NCBI GenBank assembly: GCA_945868505.1
Contig: CAMBLO010000013.1
Span: 1-63,168 of the forward strand
Direction of reading: 5' to 3'
Source of the DNA: an uncultured Clostridia bacterium
GTDB taxonomy: Bacteria > Bacillota > Clostridia > Lachnospirales > Anaerotignaceae
Length of the DNA stretch: 63,168 nt
In this document: piece after piece, positions 1-8,058 of the stretch
Layout: each line of letters begins with the position of its first letter
Numbering within the stretch: position 1 is the stretch's first letter
Position numbers and translations under genes: made by a program
Notes under the pieces: generated by a model
Databases searched by the model: none
What the model was told of the DNA's origin: nothing
Seen by the model: only the letters and a program-made list of their open reading frames with translations

Positions 1-94
1 AGTATTATAGTACATCTGTTTATAAATCGTGTCCACTTATTTAATATAGATCCATTATGTATGAATTTTAGGATAAGTCTGAGGAGTAACAACA

Positions 95-1399
95 ATGGAA
101 TTGATTGAAGTGATTTTATCAAAAGAAAATCTGAATAGAGCTTATAAAAAGGTAGTCACCAATAAAGGTGCCAGTGGTGTTGACGGGGTTACTGTAAAAG
201 AGCTGGGGGACTATATAAGGGAGAACAGAGAGGAAATCGTTACATCCCTTAGAAATAGAACTTATATGCCAAAACCAGTGCGAAGAGTATATATTCCGAA
301 AGACAATGGGAAGAAAAGACCATTGGGAATACCCACAGCACTTGACAGGGCTATCCAACAGGCAATTGCACAACCCATATCCGATATTTATGAAGAGATA
401 TTCAGTGGCTATAGCTATGGTTTCAGACCGGGAAGAAGTTGTCACGATGCCATCAGACAGGCATTGGAATACTTAAATGATGGATATGAATGGGTGGTGG
501 ATATAGATATAGAACAGTTTTTCGACAAGGTAAACCACGATAAATTAATTCAGATACTAAGGGAACAAGTAAATGACAGTACCACATTAAATCTGATTCG
601 GAAATATCTGAAAGCAGGTGTAATGGAAAACGGTCTGGTAAAAGCGACAATCACCGGCGTGCCGCAAGGTGGCCCACTTTCAGTTGTATGTTCAAATATC
701 TATCTTGATAAGTTAGATAAGGAATTGGAACAAAGAGGACTTCGCTTTACAAGGTATGCAGATGATGTGCTGGTATTCACAAAGAGTGAAATGGCTGCCA
801 ATCGAGTGATGAAATCCATATGCAGTTGGTTGGAAAGAAAGTTGTTTCTAAAAGTGAATGCAACCAAAACGAAAGTAGTCAGACCGACACGAAGCAAATA
901 TCTTGGATTCGCGTTTCTGAAGAACGGTGGTGAATGGAAAGTAAAACCCACTACCGAAAAGAAAAAGAAGCTGAAAAAGAAACTGAGTGAATATCTGAAA
1001 AGAGGAAAAGCTGTTGCAAGACCGCTGGCGGTTACAATTATACGAGTCAATGAGATTGTGAGAGGATGGATTAATTACTTTAGAATCGGGTTGATGAAGC
1101 AGTTTATGGAAGATTTAGGGCAATGGTTGAGGCACAAAATAAGAGTGATAGTCATGAAGCAATGGAAGAAGCCGAAAACCATCTACAGAAACCTGTGCTA
1201 CTTAAACTGGAAGAACCGCAATGGATTTAACCATGAAGATATTTTTAAAGTTGCGAACTCAAGACTTGGGTGGTACAGAAGAAGTGGAATGAACGTAGTG
1301 AATTTCATTATCAGTAAAGATTTACTTGAAAATAGGATAAAAGATGGAGCTGGTCTGCTCAATCCCTTATCCTATTACTTAGTGAAAGTTGGAATATAA
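95..1399 (+). CDS. ltrA: Group II intron reverse transcriptase/maturase
   Basis: Intron-encoded protein of 434 residues that splices its host intron and copies it by target-primed reverse transcription. The N-terminal RT part has the fingers motif GASGVDG near residue 26, the RPLGIP and GYSYGFRPGRS blocks, the GVPQGGPLS block, and the catalytic YADD near residue 222. The maturase X domain follows (roughly residues 290-400, containing GWINYFR). The protein ends shortly after the SRLGWYRRSG segment with no C-terminal HNH domain, so it is an endonuclease-less form about 150 residues shorter than LtrA-type proteins. The ATG is preceded by GAGGAG. Intact as far as can be seen. Confidence 0.95.
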   Translation: MELIEVILSKENLNRAYKKVVTNKGASGVDGVTVKELGDYIRENREEIVTSLRNRTYMPKPVRRVYIPKDNGKKRPLGIPTALDRAIQQAIAQPISDIYEEIFSGYSYGFRPGRSCHDAIRQALEYLNDGYEWVVDIDIEQFFDKVNHDKLIQILREQVNDSTTLNLIRKYLKAGVMENGLVKATITGVPQGGPLSVVCSNIYLDKLDKELEQRGLRFTRYADDVLVFTKSEMAANRVMKSICSWLERKLFLKVNATKTKVVRPTRSKYLGFAFLKNGGEWKVKPTTEKKKKLKKKLSEYLKRGKAVARPLAVTIIRVNEIVRGWINYFRIGLMKQFMEDLGQWLRHKIRVIVMKQWKKPKTIYRNLCYLNWKNRNGFNHEDIFKVANSRLGWYRRSGMNVVNFIISKDLLENRIKDGAGLLNPLSYYLVKVGI

Positions 1400-1405
1400 G
1401 TTGTA

Positions 1406-1436
1406 GAGCCGTATACGAGACCCGTACGTACGGTTC
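1406..1436 (+). ncRNA. Group II intron domain V
   Basis: Catalytic hairpin seven bases after the maturase stop. The outer arms GAGCCGTA and TACGGTTC pair, and the AGC of the catalytic triad is on the 5' strand. This is the most conserved part of group II ribozymes and confirms the element type independently of the protein. Confidence 0.88.
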
Positions 1437-1479
1437 AATGGGAGGGGCGAGATGGTTATTCTCCCTCTACCCTATTTAT

Positions 1480-1563
1480 ACTCTGCAAAAGCGAATGCTT
1501 TTGCGTATCGGGTTCCAAGGGACTGAGTCCCTTGGTGGGAGTTTGAGGGTCAAACCCTCAAGG
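1480..1563 (+). repeat. Pal-A palindromic element, three-hairpin copy
   Basis: Three hairpins in the Pal-A order: stem 3 GCAAAAGC (1485-1492) with GCTTTTGC (1497-1504); stem 4 CCAAGGGA (1515-1522) with TCCCTTGG (1528-1535); stem 5 TTGAGGGT (1543-1550) with ACCCTCAA (1554-1561). The joining segment GTATCGGGTT resembles those of the other copies. The 3' arm of stem 5 contains the stop codon of argH, which converges from the right. The intron ends at the position where stems 1 and 2 are found in full copies. Confidence 0.8.
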
Positions 1564-2943
1564 TTTTAGTGTTTCAAAAAATGCTTTGTTGTTGGCGATG
1601 GCGGCGGTGGTGACCTCCTTCGCAGGACCGCCAACAACCTTTCTCGCCTGAGCGCATTCGTTTACATTGATGGCGGCATATACGCTTTCATCAAATACGG
1701 GGGAAATGGCCTTGTATTCCTCCAGAGACAGGTCGTCCAGATTGGTGTTATGCTCGATGCAGTACAGCACCAGCTTGCCGATGATGGCATGGGCATCTCG
1801 GAAGGGCACACCTTGTTTTACCAGCCAGTCCGCCGCATCGGTGGCGTTGGTGAAGCCCCCTTTGGCAGCGTTCAGCATAGCGTCTTTTTTCACGGTCATG
1901 GTGGCAATCATATTGGTGAATACGGGCAGACACATTTTTACGGTATCAATGGCATCGAACAGTCCTTCCTTATCCTCCTGCATATCTTTATTATATGCCA
2001 GAGGTAGCCCCTTCATGGTGGTCAACAGCCCCATCAAGTGACCGTAGACACGGCCTGTTTTCCCACGAATCAATTCCGCCATATCGGGGTTCTTTTTCTG
2101 GGGCATGATGCTGGAGCCTGTGGAGTAAGCGTCGGAAAGCTCCACAAAATGGAATTCATGGCTGCTCCAAAGGATGATTTCCTCGCAGAAGCGGCTCAGG
2201 TGCATCATCAGGATAGACAGGGCAGAAGCCAGTTCAATGCAGAAATCACGGTCGGAAACGCCGTCCATGCTATTCATGGTGATAGCGGCAAAGCCCAGTT
2301 CTGCCGCCACGGAATAGCGGTCCAGAGGGTAGGTAGTGGTTGCCAGTGCGCCGCTGCCCAAAGGCATCACATCGGTGCGTTTGTAGGTATCGCAAAGGCG
2401 GTCATAGTCCCGCTTGAACATTTCAACGTAGGCCAGCAGATGGTGCGCCAGTGTAACAGGCTGTGCCCGCTGCAGGTGGGTATAGCCGGGCAGGATGGTT
2501 TCCGTATGGTCTGCGGCGAAGTCGTTTAATGTTACCATCAGGTTTTTCACCAATGCCTTGATTTCTGTAATTTCCTTTTTGGTATACATACGGATATCCA
2601 GCGCCACTTGGTCGTTGCGGCTGCGGCCCGTATGCAGGCGTTTGCCCACATCGCCGATACGGCTGATGAGGATGGTTTCTACGTTCATATGGATATCTTC
2701 GGCTTTTTCATCGAAGGTCACTTTGCCTGCTTGGATATCTGCCAGAATTTCTTTTAATGTTTGGATAATCAGCTCCGCATCGGCAGAGGGGATGATGCCC
2801 TGTCTGCCCAGCATAGCGGCATGGACCATGCTGCCTGTGATATCCTCCTTGTACATACGGCTATCAAAGGAGATAGAGGAATGGAAGTGGTCGGTGAAGC
2901 TATCTGTGGACTGGGTGAAGCGTCCGCCCCAAAGTTTTGCCAT
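1558..2943 (-). CDS. argH: Argininosuccinate lyase
   Basis: Cleaves argininosuccinate to arginine and fumarate, the last step of arginine synthesis, as a cytosolic homotetramer. The 461-residue length is normal. The fumarase/aspartase signature [12 protein letters not shown] is present at about residues 277-288, and the N-terminal LWGGRF and HTGRSRNDQ motifs are intact. I chose the ATG at 2943 (MAKLWGG) because AAAGGA precedes it. Longer in-frame starts would run into the upstream Pal-A hairpins. It lies 377 nt downstream of argG on the same strand. That gap is packed with hairpins, so expression may be differential. The stop codon overlaps a Pal-A stem. Confidence 0.97.
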   Translation of the reverse strand: MAKLWGGRFTQSTDSFTDHFHSSISFDSRMYKEDITGSMVHAAMLGRQGIIPSADAELIIQTLKEILADIQAGKVTFDEKAEDIHMNVETILISRIGDVGKRLHTGRSRNDQVALDIRMYTKKEITEIKALVKNLMVTLNDFAADHTETILPGYTHLQRAQPVTLAHHLLAYVEMFKRDYDRLCDTYKRTDVMPLGSGALATTTYPLDRYSVAAELGFAAITMNSMDGVSDRDFCIELASALSILMMHLSRFCEEIILWSSHEFHFVELSDAYSTGSSIMPQKKNPDMAELIRGKTGRVYGHLMGLLTTMKGLPLAYNKDMQEDKEGLFDAIDTVKMCLPVFTNMIATMTVKKDAMLNAAKGGFTNATDAADWLVKQGVPFRDAHAIIGKLVLYCIEHNTNLDDLSLEEYKAISPVFDESVYAAINVNECAQARKVVGGPAKEVTTAAIANNKAFFETLKP

Positions 2944-2959
2944 GTTTTTTTCATCCTTT

Positions 2960-3047
2960 CTTTCTGCGAGGACGCTGTCCTCGCGCTCCTGCAAGGAGGC
3001 ACCGCCCCCTTGACCCGGGTACTGCGAGCAGAAATACTTCTGCTCGT
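2960..3047 (-). repeat. Pal-A element upstream of argH
   Basis: Read on the minus strand, stems 3, 4 and 5 come in order: CGAGCAGAA with TTCTGCTCG (3038-3046 and 3025-3033); CAAGGGGGC with GCCTCCTTG (3004-3012 and 2992-3000, one G-T pair); GCGAGGA with TCCTCGC (2978-2984 and 2966-2972). The last stem ends 22 nt before the argH start and runs straight into its AGAAAGGA ribosome site. Confidence 0.78.
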
Positions 3048-3064
3048 GGGTTGGCTATAATGAG

Positions 3065-3101
3065 AAATACTCCCATCACAGTAGGATAGGAGTATTTTTT
3101 T
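3065..3101. terminator. Hairpin with T-run between argG and argH
   Basis: AAATACTCC (3065-3073) pairs with GGAGTATTT (3089-3097). On the plus strand a run of Ts follows, as in an intrinsic terminator. On the minus strand, the direction of argG-argH, the T-run is only TTTCTCATT, so it would be a weak attenuator for argH. No plus-strand gene needs it. Confidence 0.5.
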
Positions 3102-3123
3102 GTCTTTTGTATCATTTATCCCT

Positions 3124-3312
3124 TTCCCATCCAACAAACGATAGTTTGTTGGCAGTATAGGGTGCAGGGATGTGAGCACCGCCAAGATAAAGGCGGCGGC
3201 GAAGCCGTCTTTCCGAAGGAAAGATGCTTGACCAATTCCCTGTCGGGGTTTCTTGCTGCCAGCACTTTGTGCTGGTCAGTAGGCACTGCAAGCAGTGCCA
3301 TAGGGCAGCGCC
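3124..3312. repeat. Hairpin cluster between argG and argH (contains a Pal-C motif)
   Basis: Five consecutive perfect stems: CCAACAAAC/GTTTGTTGG (3131-3152), CGGC/GCCG with GAA loop (3197-3207), TCTTTCC/GGAAAGA with GAA loop (3208-3224), CCAGCAC/GTGCTGG (3259-3275), GGCACTGC/GCAGTGCC (3282-3299). The second and third stems match a pair at 10113-10169 (Pal-C). The segment after the first stem resembles Pal-A. No open reading frame of interest is present. Confidence 0.65.
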
Positions 3313-3320
3313 CCGCGGGC

Positions 3321-4535
3321 TTACTTGTTGTTTTCCATCATCATTGCCCGAACCTTCATGGACAGACCAAACAGGTTGATGAACCCGTCAGCATCCTTAT
3401 GGTTGTACAGATCGCCTGTGGTGAAGGAAGCAATGGATTCATTATACAGGCTGTAAGGAGATGTGGAGCCCGCGGGGATGATGTTGCCTTTATACAGTTT
3501 CAGTTTTACTGTACCTGTTACTGTTTCGTTTACCTTATCGAAATATGCGCTCAGTGCTTCCCGCAGAGGTGTGTACCATTCGCCGCTGTAAACCAGTTCT
3601 GTGAATTTATTGCTTGCCACTTCGTTGAACGCCTGTGTTTTCTTATCGGAGCAAAGGTATTCCAGTTCACGGTGAGCATAGTACATGATGGTGCCGCCGG
3701 GTGTTTCATATACACCGCGGGATTTCATGCCAACCACACGGTTTTCGCAGATATCCGCAATACCAACACCGTTTCTGCCGCCGATTTCGTTCAGCTTTGT
3801 CAGCAGTTCCACAGGGCCCAGCTTTTCGCCGTTGACAGCAACGGGGATGCCTTTTTCAAAATCCAGTGTCACGTATTCGGGTGTATCGGGTGCTGCTTCT
3901 GGTGTTACGCCCAACTGCAGGATATGGTCATAGTTGGGTTCATTTGCAGGGTCTTCCAGTTCCAGACCTTCATGGCTCAGGTGCCAGATATTTCTGTCAC
4001 GGCTGTAGGAATTGTCGTGGCTGGCTTCGAAGGGGATGCCGTGTTCTGCCAGATAAGCGATCTCGTCCTCACGGCTCTGCATTTTCCATGTATCCAGTCT
4101 CCAAGGAGCGATGATTTTCAGTTCGGGTGCCAGTGCTTTGATGGTCAGTTCAAAACGAACCTGATCGTTGCCTTTGCCTGTTGCGCCGTGGCAGATGGCT
4201 GTTGCGCCTTCCTGTTTTGCGATTTCAACCAGTCTTTTTGCGATGATGGGGCGCGCCATGGATGTACCCAGCAGGTATTTGCCTTCGTAAACTGCGTTTG
4301 CCTTTACGCAGGGGTAAATGGCATCTGTGATGAATTCTTCTGTCAGGTCTTCGATGTAGAGCTTGCTTGCACCTGTACTCAGGGCTTTCTGTTCCAGGCC
4401 TTCTGTTTCTTTGCCCTGCCCAACGTTGCCGCATACGCAGATAACTTCACAGTCATAGTTTTCTTTCAACCAGGGGATGATTGCGGATGTATCCAGACCA
4501 CCGGAATATGCTAATACGATTTTTTCTTTTGCCAT
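3321..4535 (-). CDS. argG: Argininosuccinate synthase
   Basis: Condenses citrulline and aspartate with ATP to form argininosuccinate. Its 404 residues are typical. The N-terminal PP-loop AYSGGLDTS (about residues 9-17) binds ATP, and the family blocks [16 protein letters not shown] and YDHILQLG are present. GGAGGA lies just upstream of the ATG. It is first in the argG-argH pair, with a consensus promoter about 75-100 nt upstream and ArgR-type boxes further upstream. Arginine repression is therefore the likely control. Function is certain; the regulation is inferred from the boxes. Confidence 0.97.
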   Translation of the reverse strand: MAKEKIVLAYSGGLDTSAIIPWLKENYDCEVICVCGNVGQGKETEGLEQKALSTGASKLYIEDLTEEFITDAIYPCVKANAVYEGKYLLGTSMARPIIAKRLVEIAKQEGATAICHGATGKGNDQVRFELTIKALAPELKIIAPWRLDTWKMQSREDEIAYLAEHGIPFEASHDNSYSRDRNIWHLSHEGLELEDPANEPNYDHILQLGVTPEAAPDTPEYVTLDFEKGIPVAVNGEKLGPVELLTKLNEIGGRNGVGIADICENRVVGMKSRGVYETPGGTIMYYAHRELEYLCSDKKTQAFNEVASNKFTELVYSGEWYTPLREALSAYFDKVNETVTGTVKLKLYKGNIIPAGSTSPYSLYNESIASFTTGDLYNHKDADGFINLFGLSMKVRAMMMENNK

Positions 4536-4608
4536 GATGATTTTCCTCCTTATACAAATACATAAGCCGTTTTCATCGGCGTTTGCTTCGAATGAATTTT
4601 ATAAGTGG

Positions 4609-4637
4609 ATTATACATAGGCAGTCTGAAAATTGCAA
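4609..4637 (-). promoter_or_regulatory. Promoter of argG-argH
   Basis: On the minus strand TTGCAA (4632-4637) is followed after 17 bp by TATAAT (4609-4614). This is a near-perfect vegetative promoter directed at argG, with a leader of roughly 65 nt. Confidence 0.85.
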
Positions 4638-4643
4638 TAGAAA

Positions 4644-4680
4644 TTCATAAAAATACATGATTTTGTGAATATTTATGAAA
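4644..4680. promoter_or_regulatory. Pair of ARG boxes (ArgR/AhrC operators) next to the argG promoter
   Basis: TTCATAAAAATACATGA (4644-4660) and TGTGAATATTTATGAAA (4664-4680) each resemble the 18-bp palindromic ARG box bound by ArgR/AhrC. They are separated by 3 bp, the arrangement expected for hexamer binding. They start 6 bp upstream of the -35 hexamer. The match is by eye to the known consensus. Confidence 0.65.
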
Positions 4681-4737
4681 AATATGGGAAAAATTTGGGT
4701 TCGATTGAGCATATTTATGGTTAGTTATGCAGTTTAA

Positions 4738-4755
4738 TATGAATATTTATTCATA
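4738..4755. promoter_or_regulatory. Perfect palindromic ARG box
   Basis: TATGAATA-TT-TATTCATA is an exact inverted repeat with 8-bp arms and fits the ArgR box consensus. It lies about 60 bp beyond the promoter-proximal pair. It could form a repression loop with it or regulate the divergently placed FAH-family gene. Confidence 0.6.
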
Positions 4756-4900
4756 AGCATGCGCATAAATGATTAGACGTACAGTATCATGTATACATGG
4801 ATGGGAAAAGCGCTTTTTTCCTTTGCGAATCAGTGGTTTTGTGATATGATGAAAATGGTATATTCTTCGGATATACTGCTGATGAAAAAACGGTAAAGGT

Positions 4901-5023
4901 TCAGTCCGGTGTGGGGGATTTTCAAAGGAAATGACCCCCTTGGCAAAACGCCAAATACAAATTCGGAGGAAAAGGCAGTGGGTAAGCCTGCGAAGCCTTT
5001 TATCCCCATTTTTGCAGGGCTGA
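4901..5023 (+). promoter_or_regulatory. Structured leader RNA of unknown class before the FAH-family gene
   Basis: A closing stem TCAGTCC (4901-4907) with GGGCTGA (5017-5023) encloses several hairpins, including TTGGC/GCCAA and AAAAGGC/GCCTTTT (about 4969-5001). The GGGGG run at 4913-4917 can pair either with CCCCC at 4935-4939 or with ATCCCC at 5002-5007. These two folds exclude each other. The ribosome site AGGAGG starts a few bases after the closing stem. The architecture looks like a translational riboswitch, but I recognise no family. Confidence 0.5.
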
Positions 5024-5036
5024 GTTAGGAGGAAAG

Positions 5037-5915
5037 ATGAAAGTTTTGACATACAGATATGGCGGCGAAACAGCCGTAGGTGTTCTGAAAAATGATGGCT
5101 CCGAAGTAGTGCCTGTAAATTATCTGGGCTGCACGGCAATGGACATGAATGCATTTTTAGAGGTGCAGGATGAACAGAAGCTGGAAAAGCTGGATAAAAA
5201 TAAAGAACTGATGAAGGGCATCCCTATGGAGGAAGTGCAGATTCTCTCTCCGATCCCTCATCCCAAGCAGGATGTTGTCTGTCTGGGCATCAATTATTAT
5301 GCCCATGCGGAAGAAGCTGCCCGCTTCCATGATGAAGCCTTTGGCGGGGAGCGTCCCGTGCCAATCTATTTTGCAAAGAGAGTTAATCGTGCCCTGGGGG
5401 ATGGGGAACCCATCGACGGGCATCTGGATATTGTAGATAGTCTGGACTATGAAGTAGAGCTGGCAGTTATCATTGGTAAGGATGCGAAAGACGTAAAGCC
5501 CGAAGAGGTATTTGATTACGTATTTGGCTATACCATTTTGAACGACATGAGTGCCAGAAACCTGCAAACTGCCCATAAGCAGTGGTATTTCGGCAAGAGC
5601 TTGGATGATTTCACACCCATCGGCCCTTGGATTGTGACAAAGGATGAATTTACAAATCCTCCTGCTTTGCCTATCCGTTCCTATGTAAACGGCGAGCTGC
5701 GGCAGGACAGCAATACAGAGCTGATGATCAACGGTATTGAAAAAGTCATTTGCCAGCTTTCTCAGGGCATGACCCTGCAGGCAGGCACCATCATCGCCAT
5801 GGGCACACCGGCAGGTGTCGGCATGGGCTTCCAGCCGCCCAAGTTCCTGAAAAAAGGCGATGTGGTGAAATGCGAGATTGAAGGCATCGGCACCATGACA
5901 AACGAAATCAAATAA
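5037..5915 (+). CDS. Fumarylacetoacetate hydrolase (FAH) family protein
   Basis: A 292-residue FAH-fold enzyme. Members hydrolyse or decarboxylate C-C bonds in diketo acids using a divalent metal (oxaloacetate decarboxylase, HpcE-type isomerase, acylpyruvase). The N-terminal regulatory-type region (about 1-80) is followed by LGINYYAHAEE. The metal ligands lie in DYEVELAVIIGK (about 140-150), and GYTILNDMSARNLQ is typical. The substrate cannot be told from sequence. AGGAGG is five bases before the ATG. It is transcribed alone behind an unusual structured leader and is followed by a Pal-A element before wecB. Confidence 0.9.
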   Translation: MKVLTYRYGGETAVGVLKNDGSEVVPVNYLGCTAMDMNAFLEVQDEQKLEKLDKNKELMKGIPMEEVQILSPIPHPKQDVVCLGINYYAHAEEAARFHDEAFGGERPVPIYFAKRVNRALGDGEPIDGHLDIVDSLDYEVELAVIIGKDAKDVKPEEVFDYVFGYTILNDMSARNLQTAHKQWYFGKSLDDFTPIGPWIVTKDEFTNPPALPIRSYVNGELRQDSNTELMINGIEKVICQLSQGMTLQAGTIIAMGTPAGVGMGFQPPKFLKKGDVVKCEIEGIGTMTNEIK

Positions 5916-5920
5916 AGACC

Positions 5921-6075
5921 TAAGACCTTGGGGGCTTTGCCCCCAATTCCCCCACGAGGGGGTCACCCCCTCGACCCGTTACCGCAAAAGCATATACATG
6001 CTTTTGCAAATAGGGTGCAGGGGATTATCCCCTGCTGGGTGCGCGAGGGTGAAATCCTCGCAAAGAAAGAAGGAG
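5921..6075 (+). repeat. Pal-A element, complete five-hairpin copy, upstream of wecB
   Basis: Stem 1 GGGGGC/GCCCCC (5930-5944), stem 2 CGAGGGGGT/ACCCCCTCG (5955-5973), stem 3 GCAAAAGCAT/ATGCTTTTGC (5984-6007), stem 4 CAGGGGAT/ATCCCCTG (6018-6034), stem 5 GCGAGG/CCTCGC (6043-6061). Stems 1 and 5, and 2 and 4, are arranged almost symmetrically about stem 3. AAGGAG (6070-6075), the ribosome site of wecB, follows the last stem. Confidence 0.88.
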
Positions 6076-6085
6076 AGCATATATT

Positions 6086-8008
6086 ATGGAGAGAATAAAA
6101 GTAATGAGTGTGTTCGGCACCCGCCCCGAGGCCATTAAAATGGCACCTCTGGTGAAGGAGCTGGAAAAAACACCGGAAATCGAAAGCATCGTCTGCGTGA
6201 CGGCACAGCACAGGGAAATGCTGGATCAGGTTCTGGAAATCTTCGACCTGCATCCCCAGTATGACCTGAATATCATGCAAAGCCGCCAGACCTTGGCAGG
6301 CATCACCACCCGTGCCCTGACAGGCTTGGAAGAAGTTATGGGCAAGGAAAAACCCGATATCGTTCTGGTACACGGCGATACCTCCACCACCTTCGCCGGC
6401 GCATTGGCGGCATATTATAATCAGGTAAAGGTGGGCCATGTGGAAGCAGGCCTGCGTACCTACGACAAATATCAGCCTTTCCCCGAGGAAATGAACCGCA
6501 GACTGACAGGTGCTTTGACCGACCTGCATTTTGCACCCACTCCTCTGGCGAAGGAACATCTGTTGAAGGAAAATATCAGTGAGGACGGCATCTTCATCAC
6601 GGGCAACACCGTCATTGACGCTCTGGCCCATACGATAGAAGAAGATTACACCTTCACCGTAGAGGAACTGAATAAAATCGACTTCAAGGGCAAGCGTGTT
6701 ATTGCTATGACCGCCCACAGAAGAGAAAATCTTGGCGAACCCCTGCGGAATATCTGCCACGCGGTAAAGCGTCTGGTGGAGGAATACCCCGATGTGGAAG
6801 TGGTTTATGCAGTGCATAAAAACCCCGCTGTGGTAGAGCCTGTCCATGAAATTTTGGGCGGAAACGACCGCATCCACCTGACAGACCCTCTGGATCTGAA
6901 GGATATGCACAACCTGATGTGCCGTTCCTTTTTTGTTATGACAGACAGCGGTGGCCTGCAGGAGGAAGTGCCTTCCATGGGCAAGCCTGTACTGGTTCTG
7001 AGAAATGTGACAGAACGCCCCGAAGGGGTGGAGGCAGGCACCTTGAAGCTGGCGGGTACAGAGGAAGATGTAATCTACCGCATGGCGAAGGAACTGCTGG
7101 ATGATAAGGAAGAATACGAAAAAATGGCACAGGCGAAAAACCCCTTCGGCGATGGTCAGGCCAGCCGCCGTATCGTGGAAAGCATCCTGTACGCTTTTGG
7201 AAAGAAAAAAGACAGACCCGATGAGTATGTGCTTCAGAAGAATCACGAAAATGAACCCAAGGAGGGAAAAACTATGAAAGAAGAAAGAATGGCCATTCTG
7301 AATATGCTGGAAAAGGGCATCATCACTGTAGATGAAGCGGAACGCCTGCTGACAACCTTGCATAATGGCATGGGCTTGGAAAAAGACGGCATCACAAAGG
7401 TCGTTGGCGGTATGCTGGGCAAAGCCGGTGCGGCCCTGAATGCTGTGGCAGAAAAGGTAAAGGAAAATCCTACTGTGAAAAACGCCGCAGACAAGGTGGC
7501 AGAGAAAGCCGATGACCTGCAGCCCAAGGTAAGCTCTGCAGCCTTCCGCATGAAGGAAAAGCTGTCGGATAAAGCCGATGATTTGCAGCCTGCCGTACGC
7601 TCCGCAGCTTTCCGTATGGCGGAAAAAGCCAGCGAACTGAAGGAAGATATGGCAACCTATCGGGAAAAGCTGAAAGAAAGAAAGAACCGCGATGAAGCGG
7701 AGGATTGGGACGATTTTGATCTGGAAGAAATGGACGCCGATGAAGCTGCAGCCGCAGTAGCAGAAGCGGCAGCGGAAGAATTGGTTTCCGAAAAAGCTGT
7801 GGAACAGATTCCCGCAGAGGAAGAAGTGGAACAGATTTCCCCTGAAATGAACAAATACCTGAATAAGGTAGAGGATGTTCTGGATGAAATGGACAGCCGC
7901 ATGGAAGAACTGAATGATATGGAAAGCTTCCTGATGTCCGCCTTTGGCGAATTTAACCCCGAGGATTGGGAAGATGACGACGAAGAAGAAACAAAAGATG
8001 GTGAATAA
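6086..8008 (+). CDS. wecB: UDP-GlcNAc 2-epimerase fused to a SHOCT-like coiled domain protein
   Basis: Residues 1 to about 377 are a complete non-hydrolysing UDP-N-acetylglucosamine 2-epimerase (WecB/MnaA). It makes UDP-ManNAc for cell-wall or surface polysaccharides. FGTRPEAIKM, HVEAGLRTYDKYQPFPEE and TDSGGLQEE are intact. After a charged linker the frame continues, without a stop, into a second protein from residue 397 (MKEERMAILNMLEKG). That start resembles the SHOCT-like N-terminus of YvlB/LiaX proteins. The tail (397-640) is acidic and helical with a 22-residue repeat near 473-515. An internal AAGGAGG site precedes Met397, so a separate 244-residue product is plausible. Family epimerases are normally about 370-390 residues, so the fusion is unusual. 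Confidence 0.9.
   Translation: MERIKVMSVFGTRPEAIKMAPLVKELEKTPEIESIVCVTAQHREMLDQVLEIFDLHPQYDLNIMQSRQTLAGITTRALTGLEEVMGKEKPDIVLVHGDTSTTFAGALAAYYNQVKVGHVEAGLRTYDKYQPFPEEMNRRLTGALTDLHFAPTPLAKEHLLKENISEDGIFITGNTVIDALAHTIEEDYTFTVEELNKIDFKGKRVIAMTAHRRENLGEPLRNICHAVKRLVEEYPDVEVVYAVHKNPAVVEPVHEILGGNDRIHLTDPLDLKDMHNLMCRSFFVMTDSGGLQEEVPSMGKPVLVLRNVTERPEGVEAGTLKLAGTEEDVIYRMAKELLDDKEEYEKMAQAKNPFGDGQASRRIVESILYAFGKKKDRPDEYVLQKNHENEPKEGKTMKEERMAILNMLEKGIITVDEAERLLTTLHNGMGLEKDGITKVVGGMLGKAGAALNAVAEKVKENPTVKNAADKVAEKADDLQPKVSSAAFRMKEKLSDKADDLQPAVRSAAFRMAEKASELKEDMATYREKLKERKNRDEAEDWDDFDLEEMDADEAAAAVAEAAAEELVSEKAVEQIPAEEEVEQISPEMNKYLNKVEDVLDEMDSRMEELNDMESFLMSAFGEFNPEDWEDDDEEETKDGE
7259..7276 (+). promoter_or_regulatory. 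Internal ribosome-binding site and ATG inside the wecB fusion
   Basis: AAGGAGG at 7259-7265 is followed after 8 nt by ATG at 7274, in frame with wecB codon 397. The spacing and strength match real starts in this window. The following residues look like the natural N-terminus of a SHOCT-like protein, so the downstream part may also be made alone (7274-8008). Confidence 0.6.
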
Positions 8009-8022
8009 TCCAAATAGCAAAA

Positions 8023-8056
8023 CAGCCGCAGACCTTTGGTCTGCGGCTTCTTTATT
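8023..8056. terminator. Bidirectional terminator between wecB and a GNAT gene
   Basis: AGCCGCAGACC pairs with GGTCTGCGGCT with a TTT loop, followed by TCTTTATTT on the plus strand. The convergent GNAT gene ends at 8059, so the hairpin can serve both. Confidence 0.8.
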
Positions 8057-8058
8057 TC

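Larger units (their letters stand above)
1..1475 (+). mobile_element. Group II intron, 3' part (5' end lies before base 1)
   Basis: The maturase ORF sits in what would be domain IV. It is followed by a domain V hairpin and a short domain VI-like hairpin (GGGAG paired with CTCCC at 1461-1465). The intron probably ends at about 1475 after CTACCCTAT. The ribozyme core (domains I-III) must lie upstream of base 1, so only the 3' portion is visible. The maturase has no HNH endonuclease domain. This fits the group IIC type, which is known to insert just after hairpins. The sequence immediately 3' is a Pal-A hairpin element. Confidence 0.88.

Noticed and set aside
2944..2994. Longer argH start adding 17 residues
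   Set aside because: The extension would translate a Pal-A stem. The ATG at 2943 has AAAGGA and begins the conserved LWGGRF region.
3162..4514. 450-codon plus-strand frame opposite argG
   Set aside because: Antisense shadow of argG with no motif and no start signal. Similar frames opposite guaB (19355-20857) and asnS (12691-14025) were rejected for the same reason.
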